Source of the DNA: Adiantum capillus-veneris
Taxonomy: Eukaryota; Streptophyta; Polypodiopsida; Polypodiales; Pteridaceae
Length of the DNA: 64,000 nt
Assembly: GCA_014529385.2 (NCBI GenBank)
Contig: CM043961.1
Location: 15,914,478 to 15,978,477, forward strand
Direction of reading: 5' to 3'
Each line of letters opens with the position of its first letter. The stretch's first letter is position 1. Shown here piece by piece: positions 55,387 to 64,000 of this stretch. Below the pieces are notes generated by a model. The model ran no database searches, was not told where the DNA came from, and saw only the letters and a list, made by a program, of their open reading frames with translations. The translations under genes and the position numbers were made by a program.

Positions 55387-55846
55387 TCAGGCGTGTGCTT
55401 TTCTGAAAGCATACCGGTCCTACAAAAGAGCAGACAGAGTTACTGGAATTTTATTTGAAGTATCTTCGGGTATCGACCCCGGACTTATTAGCCACTCCCG
55501 CCCTTACTTCATCGTGCATTGGGCGTGCTCCTGTCTTCATCGCTCTGTCTTACAGGGCATAAGCCATAAAGAACCCAAGACATGGATTCAACAAAATATT
55601 TGCAGTTTCTTCTCAATGAGCTTCACTACATTCTTTCGCGGCATCCTCAACAGAATCTTTCGATATTGCAAAGTTTTCAACAATTTTTTATTACATGTTA
55701 CTCCCTCTGATGCCACAGGTGGTACCCCCTCCTCCGGCACGAGAAAGTACAAGAGCTTCTAACCGGCAACCTCCCAGCCGTATGTTCTGATCGGGGGAGT
55801 CTTCAGGAATATGGTGCAACCATCTGACCGTGATCCAGTGTAATCG
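55387..55846 (+). other. E4 leader and unclear gag start
   Basis: No clean ORF start is seen; a frame with many stops leads to the Pro-rich segment. Confidence 0.4.
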
Positions 55847-56226
55847 CCTTTGCCACCACCATTGCCCCCACCTCCACCACCACCACCGCCACCAGGCTAC
55901 AACGGTTGGAGCCCATATGGATACCCTTATTATCCATACGTGGGATATGCACCTATCTAACCCAAAGATTTCAAGGATGGCGGCACGACAGTCAAATTTT
56001 TCACTTTTTCCGGGGTGAAAGATTGGAAGAAAGCATTGCAGTTTTTACAGCAATTCGACAACATCTATACTTTGGGGAATTATACAGAAGAATCCAAGAT
56101 TTCTCGAGCAGCGGGATTTCTTGAAGATAATGCTATGCAATGATGGAGTTCAATCGCGACACAACCGCATGCTCCAAGGGCTTGGCAAGCTTTCAAGACA
56201 TTTTTTGCACGCAGTTACATGACTTC
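55847..56226 (+). pseudogene. E4 Gag fragment, two nonsense codons
   Basis: A Pro-rich run, then GYNGWSPYGYPYYPYVGYAP, a TAA stop, PKDFKDGGTTVKFFTFSG, LQFLQQFDNIY, ESKISRAAGFLEDNAMQ, a TGA where the family has Trp, then WSSIATQPHAPRAW. Both stops fit single transitions (CAA to TAA, TGG to TGA). The frame ends at ARSYMTS, where the E3 LTR starts. Confidence 0.8.
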
Positions 56227-57670
56227 TATAACCGGCCTATACAACGTAGAGGGCGGTACTATTTCAATTACATGTTAACTTTACACAGAGCACTGAGAAG
56301 GGAAGAGAACACTGTTGCGTCCAGCGACTAGAATGTCACTGCGCACACGAGACCGACACCCTGTAGGCCCCAGAGACTGGCGCCCCTTTCGGTATTTCTT
56401 TAATTTAGAGAGCGGGAATTACAAAAAGAGAGTCCTTGGAAGATAACACCTGCATCTAGCTAGTACGCTCCAGATTCGGCAGAATTTCGGCAGCATAACG
56501 GTACCGAAAATTAATCCGAATCAGTTTCCAAGCTCAAGACTCTATCCCACCGGCGTTATCCCTCAGTCGGGAGCACAAAACAGTAAATTCCAGGTCGCTG
56601 TAATTTCTGGTTCAGTTCTGTTTTTGACCTGATTTGGGCACACGACGGTCCCTACACTGTTCCCTGCACCTTGGGCTTGGTGCCCCTTGATTCTGGAAGC
56701 ATCCTTGGCACAAAACAGTCTCAAAACAGAGTAAAAACAGCAAGCAAACAGTGTTGAATTTATTGCGCAATCGAGAGGTTATCACCCTCTCATGGACCTG
56801 CTCTGGTGCAGCAGCTAGCTACACCGGTTCCTGTGCAAAGAGGCTCTTGCCTCGGCATGAAAGCATATTTCCCCACAGTTGTACATAGGTCAAATGAGAA
56901 GCCCACTAGTGGGGCATAACATACTACTGTACGTAGGGGAGAAAGAGAGCAGTATGTAGCGTGCGGGGCATCACTCGCGTCACCATACTGTGCATAGAGG
57001 GCAAGGTAAGCATTCCATAGCTTCTGTACCTGCTACAATCCACCTGAGACTGAAAATGGCGCCCCCTCTGTTGATATGCAGCTCGTTTTTGCCTCCCAGA
57101 GTGGCAGAATTGCTCACAGGCTGACACGTCGCCCAGTTTTCGAGTTTGGGCTTTCCCTGCTAAAAATATCTCAACTGGTGCGTCAGTTGACTTGGCAGCA
57201 GAGCAATAAAATGTTCCCCTTGTCATTCCAGAGCTAATGACGCGAACACATTTTCCGATCAAAAATAGCAGTTCCCTAAATTTTAGGAGATGCTTCCATG
57301 GCGTCCCTATCGGTGTCCTGACCATCATTGAAGACTACCATTTGACCAACATCTACAATGTGGGTTAATTTACTGGCCCCTTTCAACTTATAAAGTTGCA
57401 GTGACTTGACGAGTGGCCCAAAATCCAGTTTGGCGCACACGAGCTTCCATAGTCATCAGAATTCAGTGCTAACTGGCCCGGGCAGTCCTTGTCTGACCGA
57501 CCTAGATTCCCCGATGTGAGAAACCCATTTGGTTGCAGCCGTTTCACACTGGCCATGCAATGTCCACTTGCACCTTTTCAAGGGTTCCGGGACAAACAAG
57601 TAAAAATAAAATAAATATATCTAATACTTATTTACGGAAGGCAACAGGAAAAATACACCTCCTGGTGACA
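56227..57670 (-). repeat. E3 3' LTR, 1444 bp
   Basis: On the minus strand it starts TGTCACCAGG and ends CCGGTTATA, so TG...TA and not TG...CA. The shared promoter block lies at 56366-56400. Confidence 0.85.
56366..56408 (-). promoter_or_regulatory. E3 LTR core promoter module
   Basis: Minus strand TAAATTAAAG-like box followed by AATACCGAAAG, GGGCGCCA and GGGGCC. Confidence 0.55.
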
Positions 57671-57686
57671 CACCCCACCCTTGAAA
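57671..57686 (-). other. E3 polypurine tract
   Basis: Minus strand TTTCAAGGGTGGGGTG before the LTR. Confidence 0.75.
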
Positions 57687-57689
57687 TAC

Positions 57690-57709
57690 TGCAAGCGACC
57701 TCGCTTGCA
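57690..57709 (-). other. E3 hairpin beside the polypurine tract
   Basis: TGCAAGCG, loop ACCT, CGCTTGCA: a perfect 8-bp stem. Confidence 0.8.
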
Positions 57710-57979
57710 TGCCAATAATACATGCGGATATCTCCTGATATCACATATATTCTATGATGGGAATCCAAGATATACATGCTTCCGGAAATGTAGCGTTGGA
57801 CGATTAAACAATCCCACCAACCTGGCTACGACACATATATCAAGCATAGAAGACTTCTAGTGTACTCTTGAGCACAAACTTCTCTAGCTAAATTCTGTAT
57901 GGAAAGAGTAGATACAATTGCTTAACTACTCTCTTGAGCATCATGAACCATGCTCTTGCCTTGCTCCAAAAAGGCTGCA

Positions 57980-59476
57980 TCAAGTCACTGTGGGTTCCAT
58001 CTGAAAGGCTTCAAGATACAATTGCAATAGCTGAGGTGAATCAACCAATTCAGAGTCTTCCATCCATTTGGCATCTAACGATGGATAGTTTTTGAACTTC
58101 ACCAAATAGCGTCTTGCAACTTTTCCTCTAACCTTTCTTTCTTTATGTGCCAATATCTGTTCAGGAACAAGGATTTCATCCAATTCTTCCACTTTGGGTT
58201 GTTCCTCATCAAGCATATTCTCTGGCACATCACCAACAAAGGGCCTTAGAAGGCTGACATGAAAAGCATTATGTATTTTCCAGCCTTCTGGTAGCTTTAA
58301 CCTGTAAGCTACATCGTTGATCTTTTCTGAAATCTGAAAAGGACCATAATATCGCATACTGAGCTTAGGAAACAAGCGTTCCTTGCCTTTCCTTTTCCTT
58401 AACCTGGCCTTTTCAAAGCGCAAAAGTACCCAATCACCAAGTGAAAATACAAGTTCACGACGGTGACGATCAGCAGCTTTCTTTTGCTTAGCCTGAGTCT
58501 TCTCAAGAGCAATCTTTATCTTCCTGTATGTTTCATCCATATCTTGCACATATTTGTCTGCCTCAAATATCTTGTCCTTAGTCTGCAAAATGGGCGGGAC
58601 TTTCTTTCCTCCTTCCACTATCTCAAATGGTGCCTTACCTGTTGACGTATGCACAGTGTTATTGTAAGCATATTCAACCAATGGGAGATGGTGTTCCCAA
58701 GTTGCCTTGTGCTCTGAGACATAACATTTGAGCAGGTCCAGGACAGTAGAATTTGCCTCTTTTGACTGTCCATTAGTTTGCGGATGAAACGAAGAAGAGA
58801 ACTTGAGCGTAGTGCCCATGTTCTCAAACAATGCCTTCCAGAAAAGACTCGTCATACGTGGATCCCTGTCACTGACAATTGACTGAGGCATCCCATGATA
58901 CTTAAAGATATTGCTCATGAATATCTTGACCATGTGTTCTGGCTTTATCTTCTTCCTAACAGGAATGAAATGGGCCTGCTTACTGAACCTACAAATGATA
59001 GTCCAAATCCCATCATTTCCTGTTTGCGTCCTTGGAAGATCAAAGATAAAGTCCATTGCTATACTTTCCCATGGCCTATCAGGGATCGACAATGGCTGCA
59101 ACAATCCCGGTTGCTTTTGTCTGTCAAATTTGACTTTTTGGCATACTAAGCATGATCTTACAAATGTGTCAACATCTTGACGCAAAGCTAGCCAATAGAA
59201 GAATGCCTCAATCCCTTTCACTGTCGCATCAATTCCACGATGCCCAGCATAAGGTGGAGCATGACTTTCCATCAAAATCTTTGGCCGTAACTGTTTAGTA
59301 ATGCATAACTTTCCATGCATCATGAGAAAGTCATTCTTAAGCATATAGTGCTCATGATGTTGCCCATCAACAAGCTGGTCATAGATCCTTGCAAAATCTG
59401 AATCTTCAGCATATTGTGTCTTCATTTTGTCTAGTTCACAATGGTACGGAATTGACACTGCTGAAATTTGGGGCTT
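57980..59476 (-). pseudogene. E3 integrase and chromodomain
   Basis: A 492-codon frame. The zinc domain has HAPPYAGHRGID and SCLVCQKVKF. The core has MDFIFDLPRTQTG, VSDRDPRMTS and the third block NGQSKEANS, where E1 has DGQSEIANL: the catalytic Glu position reads Lys (with a Glu next to it). The C-terminal chromodomain reads EQILAHKERKVRGKV and YLVKFKNYPSLDAKWM. It is cut off from the RNase H frame by one TGA at 59474-59476, most simply CGA to TGA. Confidence 0.88.
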
Positions 59477-61981
59477 TCATGACAACACATCAGCCACCAC
59501 GTTCTTTTTCCCTTGTACATGCACAAACTGAAAATGGAACATTGACAAGATGTTTGCCCATCGCATGTGCTTCTCAGACAACTTCGTCTGTGTGAGAAAA
59601 TATCGCAAGGTTTGATGATCCGTTTGGACAACAAAATCAGCCCCTAGCAAATAGTGTTTCCAACTAGTGAGAGCATGAATTACTGCCAGCAATTCTTTCT
59701 CATAGACTTGCAAGTTCCTTTCAGTCTTCAAAAGAATTCTGCTCTCATATGCGACTACTCGGCCATTCTGCATTAGAACTGCACCAAGACTATGGCCACA
59801 CGCATCACATTGAACCACAAAAGGTTTAGAAAGATCTAGCAAAATAATTACCGGATCTGAAGTCAGCTTCTCTTTCAAGTGTTTGAACGCTAAAATTTCC
59901 TTGGCTGTCCACTTGAAAGTAACTCCTTTTCCTTGCAGTGCATGGAGTGGAGAAGCAATCTCAGCAAAATTTCGGATGAACCTCCTGTAATAGGAACATA
60001 AGCCTAGAAAGCTTCGAATGTCATGTACGGACTTCAAGTCTGGCCATGACCTAATTGCTTCCACTTTAGCGGGATCCATGCGTACCCCATCCTTTGAAAC
60101 AATGTGCCCAAGGAAGTGAATCTCTTGCAAAAAGAACTCACTTTTCTTCGCATTAATGAGTAGCCTATTCTTGCGTAGCTCATTGAAAACTGCGGTCAAG
60201 TGATCCCTATGCTCCTCTTCAGACTTTGAGTAGACAATCATGTCAACAAAGAAGGTACCCACGAAGTTTCTATGTGGTCTAAAAATTCTGTCCATCATTC
60301 TATTAAATGTGGCAGGAGCATTTGTGAGACCAAATGGCATGACAAGAAACTCATAGAGACCAAATGTTGTCCTGAACGCAGTCTTATGGACATCTTCTGG
60401 TCTAATGCGTATCTGATGATACCCGCTCTTTAGGTCTATTCTTGTAAACAATGACGCTCCCTCAAGCCGATCAAGAATGTCATCTATCCTCGGTATGGGG
60501 AACCTGTTCTTGATGGTATTCTTATTCAAGGCGCGATAGTCAATGCACATGCGCCATGAACCATCCTTCTTCTTCACTAAGAGTACAGGCGAACAAAAAG
60601 GGGATGAACTGGGCTGAATCAGCCCCTTGTCTAAAAGCTCGTTGACCTGACTCATAATCTCTCTCTGCTGGGCTGCACTAACCCTGTATGGTGGTCTATT
60701 TGGTGGACTAGAACCTGGCACAAGATCTATGGTATGATCCTCAGGTCTCTCAGGAGGTAACTCCCCTGGTAAAGAGTCCGAAAAATAATCACTGAAACCA
60801 CTCAAAAAAGTTGACCTGTCTTTATCTAAGGTAGACAAATTAGATACAACTTGAGGTACTTCTTTTGCAAAGATCAAGTACGCAGAAAGATGATTCTTTA
60901 TTACAGATGAAATAGCAGAAGCAGAAACAACTGGAATAGACTCGCCTTTAAGCTTTACATCAAGGACATGAGTCTTTCCTCTATGTACAAGGGTAATCTT
61001 TTTGTTGTAAGTATCCACCATAGCATGCAACCTGTAACACCATGGGATACCCAATAACACATCACAGCCCTCAAGCGGCATAATATGAAATTCTTCCGCA
61101 TCCACATAGCTCTGAATGTGTAGACGAAGCTTTCCCAGAATGGGAGTAATAGGCTCTGAATGTCCTGGGCATGCCAAACCCGCTTCCCGTGTCATACCCA
61201 TCTCCTCTGCACGAATGCCCAACTTTGATGCTAATTTTGGTGATATGAAATTTGCACGGGCTCCTGGATCAAAGAAAACCAGCACTGTTTGGTCTCTAAC
61301 TTTGCCCCAAGCTCTGCACAGCTTCGCGGCATCTGTGTTTGGCTGATCTCCAACCAAATTTGGAACAAGTCCTGCACTCGGCTTTGGCTTCTTCCCTTTA
61401 TGGTCTGACTTGTCATCCTTATCCTGTGACTTCTTCTGTGGGCACTCATTTGCAAAGTGTCCTTCCTGTTCACAAATGTAGCATTTCTTGGCCTCCCTAA
61501 GAGCTTTCCTTTCTTGAAAAGTTTTGCCAGAAAAATGCCTTTTTTGTCCTTGTCCTCGTTCCGAAGAAGATTTAGACTGCTTCTTGGACGTATCAGCTTC
61601 TTCAGTGGAGGGCTTCTTTGCAGGAGACTCAGAAGGCTTTGCTGCAACATTGCCCTTGGCTGAAAATTGTTTGCCCTGGGCCTCTTTCTTGTGGCTATTA
61701 AATCCATCGGAATCTCCCTTCGACAGATTGTTGGCCACTCTTGCATTCTCTATCAATTGAAACATATTCATGACAGTAGTCTTTGTGTAGTAGTCCCCGA
61801 TTTTCTTGGGCAATCCGCAACAGTACTTCTCAATTTGTTCTGACAAAGGCACAAACCTGTAAGAGGTGACTGGCAACAGTGCGGCCCAAAACCGTTTATT
61901 GTACTCTTCCATATCCGCACACTGTTTAGCATTCAACTCGTGCCATTCCGTCATTACATCCACTTCAAAAGTGTTTGTCAA
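59477..61981 (-). pseudogene. E3 Gag end, protease, RT and RNase H
   Basis: An 834-codon frame. The CCHC knuckle CYICEQEGHFANEC lies near residue 170, and the protease FFDPGARANFIS has Pro in the active loop, as in E1. RT has the family blocks (MCIDYRALNKNTIKNR, MPFGLTNAPATFNRMM), but the active site reads FFVDM where E1 has FFDDI; one base at 60246 accounts for it. RNase H keeps CDACGHSLGAVLMQ, YEKELLAVIHAL and TDHQTLRYF. The enzyme would be inactive. The frame opens right after a TGA at 61982-61984. Confidence 0.9.
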
Positions 61982-63000
61982 TCATGCAGGCGCAAAAAGT
62001 TGTTTGAATTGGACCCACGTTGTTGGGGCTTGACCTTGGTACAACAATGCGGTCCACCATTGAAGCGCATTCCCTTTCAAGAAAGTGGCAGCCTTGCGTA
62101 TCTTTGAAGATTCCGTGAAGTTGCCTCCAGCATAAGCTGCATCGAACTGCTGTATGAAGGTCAAAGCCTTTAATTGGTCCTCAGTTCCTCTGAAAGTTTC
62201 AAACTTCACTCCTTGCCCACCTTCCTTGTAATCCTTAGGTTGACTCAAAGGAGCCACATTATCATAAACAGGTGCCTGTAACAGTGGTGCTCCATGAATG
62301 TTCATTCCAGCACTCGCATCAACTGTTTTCCCTGTCATATCTGCATTTTGTACGTATGGCTGCGAAAAACCAGCCATACCAAATTGTGTTCCAGGCACTC
62401 GAAACTGGCCATAGGCACCCTGAAAACCTGGTTGGACACCCATGTTCGCGTACATAGGGTTACCCATGCCTGTTTGCATTGTCCCGAACACATTCCCTGG
62501 CATATAACCTGTGGAGGTCTAGCCATAGCTTGAAACACTGAACCACCTCCAAAATAACCAGGATAAGTATTAGGTAATGGAAGGGTTTGACGCATAGCCT
62601 GTGCATTGCTCCCTTGACCATTCATAAACGGTTCCTGTCCAGCTAAAGCAAGTTTCTTTGGATCATTGGACACCGCTAGTTGCTCAACCACATGGCCTTT
62701 CCCTCGAGCATCATGAGTCCTCTGCGCATTGGAAATCTCCTTTTTCTGCAACGGCTCAGTCATGCCCTGTGTAGGAGGCTGAAAACCCTGTGTCGGAGCC
62801 TGTAAGAATTCCTGCATCCTTGGGTTGTTAGCCAACTGCTGAAACATGTCCATGCAACAACGCAGTTGAGTTCTAAACAATCTGTCCTCTTCTTGAAGAG
62901 TTGAAGGAATTTTCTCTGTGCCATGTGAGGAAGATCCCTCTTCAGATACTTGGTCTCTCTTCTCTGCCATATCGACAAGCTCTGTGTTGCTTTCACCCAC
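61982..63000 (-). pseudogene. E3 Gag N-terminal and capsid part
   Basis: Gag starts MGESNTELVDMAEKRDQ at 63000. A frameshift near 62505-62515 leads into the 62503 frame, which is Gly/Met/Gln-rich and then has KEGGQGVKFETFRGTED, FIQQFDAAYAGGNF and NALQWWTALLYQ. A TGA at 61982-61984 interrupts the frame, and coding continues in the same frame on the other side. Gag forms the virus-like particle in the family. Confidence 0.85.
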
Positions 63001-63034
63001 AACAATCCACGTTGCACTTTTTGAAGAAAAAGTG

Positions 63035-63054
63035 ACTATCCCGTCGATGGAACC
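63035..63054 (-). other. E3 primer-binding site, tRNA-Glu-like
   Basis: Minus strand TGGTTCCATCGACGGGAT directly after the LTR. It is complementary to a tRNA end of the type CGAUGGAACCA, close to plant tRNA-Glu. It is not the initiator-Met site used by E1, E2 and E4. Confidence 0.6.
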
Positions 63055-64000
63055 ATATAACCGGCCTATACAACGTAGAGGGCGGTACTATTTCAATTAC
63101 CTGTTAACTTTACGCAGAGCAGTGAGAAGGGAAGAGAACACAGTTGCGTCCAGCGACTAGAATGTCACTGCGCACACGAGACCGACACCCTGTAGGCCCC
63201 AAAGACTGGCGCCCCTTTCGGTATTTCTTTAATTTAGAGAGCGGGAATTACAAAAAGAGAGTCCTTGGAAGATAACACCTGCATCCAGCTAGTACGCTCC
63301 AGATTCGGCAGAATTTCGGCAGCATAACGGTACCAAAAATTAATCCGAATCAGTTTCCAAGCTCAAGACTCTATCCCACCGGTGTTATCCCTCAGTCGGG
63401 AGCACAAAACAGTAAATTCCAGGTCGCTGTAATTTCTGGTTCAGTCCTGTTTTTGACCTGATTTGGGCACACGACGGTCCCTACACTGTTCCTTGCACCC
63501 TGGGCTTGGTGCCCCTTGATTCTGGAAGCATCCCGGGCACAAAACAGTCTCAAAACAGAGTAAAAACAGCAAGCAAACAGTGCTGAATTTACTGCGCAAT
63601 CGAGAGGTTATCACCCTCTCGTGGACCTGCTTTGGTGCAGCAGCTAGCTACACCGTTTCCTGTGCAAAGAGGCTCTTGCCTCGGCATGAAAGCATATTTT
63701 CCCACAGCTGTACATAGGTCAAATGAGAAGCCCACTAGTGGGGCATAACATACTGTACGTAGGGGAGAAAGAGAGCAGTATGTAGCGTGCGGGGCATCAC
63801 TCGCGTCACCATACTGTGCATAGAGGGCAAGGTAAGCATTCCATAGCTTCTGTACCTGCTACAATACACCTGAGACTGAAAATGGCGCCCCCTCTGTTGA
63901 TATGCAGCTCGTTTTTTCCTCCCAGAGTGGCAGAATCGCTCACAGGCTGACACGTCGCCCAGTTTCCGAGTTTGGGCTTTCCCTGCTAAAAATATCTCAA
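63055..64000 (-). repeat. E3 5' LTR, partial
   Basis: Matches 56227-57175 with about 24 substitutions and a 3-base indel (ACTACTGTACG against ACTGTACG); runs off the window. Confidence 0.95.

Larger units (their letters stand above)
54716..56226 (+). mobile_element. E4: chromovirus 5' part, interrupted by E3
   Basis: A plus-strand LTR (54716-55372), initiator-Met primer site, leader and gag up to 56226, where the E3 LTR begins. The rest should lie beyond the window to the right. Confidence 0.8.
56227..64000 (-). mobile_element. E3: chromovirus, right LTR cut by window end
   Basis: Left (3') LTR 56227-57670, pol and gag on the minus strand to about 63000, a Glu-tRNA-like primer site, and 946 bases of the right LTR. 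Inserted in the E4 gag in the opposite orientation. About two dozen LTR differences over the visible part show an older insertion than E1. Confidence 0.92.

Noticed and set aside
1-64000. tRNA or rRNA genes
   Set aside because: No cloverleaf with A and B boxes or rRNA core was noticed; only tRNA-complementary primer sites occur. A tRNAscan run would settle it.

Overview
The window is nuclear DNA of a land plant, almost entirely transposable-element sequence. Support for this: Ty1/copia and Ty3/gypsy elements with plant-type primer-binding sites (initiator-Met, Asp-like and Glu-like tRNA), chromodomain-bearing gypsy integrases, a LINE, many (CT)n/(GA)n tracts and one interrupted WD40 gene with GT-AG introns. 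The species cannot be read from the sequence. The chromovirus and LINE types would suit a fern or other non-seed plant, but that is a weak inference. No bacterial operon, CRISPR array or rRNA gene is seen.

Layout. 1-5650: decayed minus-strand Ty3/gypsy element G1 (integrase, RNase H, gag, Asp-tRNA-like primer site, part of the 5' LTR). 6154-7520: gypsy fragment G3 whose RT-palm/RNase H segment is inverted. 7521-11317: unassigned sequence with one LTR-like promoter. 11318-21610: composite minus-strand gypsy remnant G2, split at 14589 by a nearly intact 5.5-kb Copia element (14594-20121, 192-bp LTRs, target duplication CTCTT). 22856-23310: LTR relic. 24173-27868 plus 36773-37040: decayed plus-strand Copia-2, split by chromovirus E1 (27869-36772, two 1590-bp LTRs that differ at about three sites, target duplication AGCAA).

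38040-39497: two exons of a WD40-repeat gene, the only probable host gene. 39861-42839: a LINE that has lost its RT domain. 43881-44801: a miniature LTR element (TRIM-like) whose ends match the Copia element. 46652-47209: a tandemly duplicated promoter-like unit. 47468-53390: chromovirus E2. 54716-56226: plus-strand chromovirus E4, interrupted in gag by minus-strand chromovirus E3 (56227 to beyond the window edge).

How they work together. The gypsy and Copia elements encode the usual gag, protease, RT, RNase H and integrase, but each copy is broken: an amber codon between gag and pol in Copia, frameshifts in E1, a deleted RT active site in E2, and a mutated RT active site with in-frame stops in E3. 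Movement of any of them would probably need proteins from elsewhere. The TRIM carries only the cis sites the Copia machinery would recognise.

The most interesting unlisted signals are small hairpins beside the polypurine tract of E1, E2, E3 and Copia, with pairing kept while the stem sequence differs; a 23-base block just downstream of the TATA box shared by the otherwise different LTRs of E2, E3 and E4; and a regular array of ATTGG/CCAAT inverted pairs in the E1 LTR.
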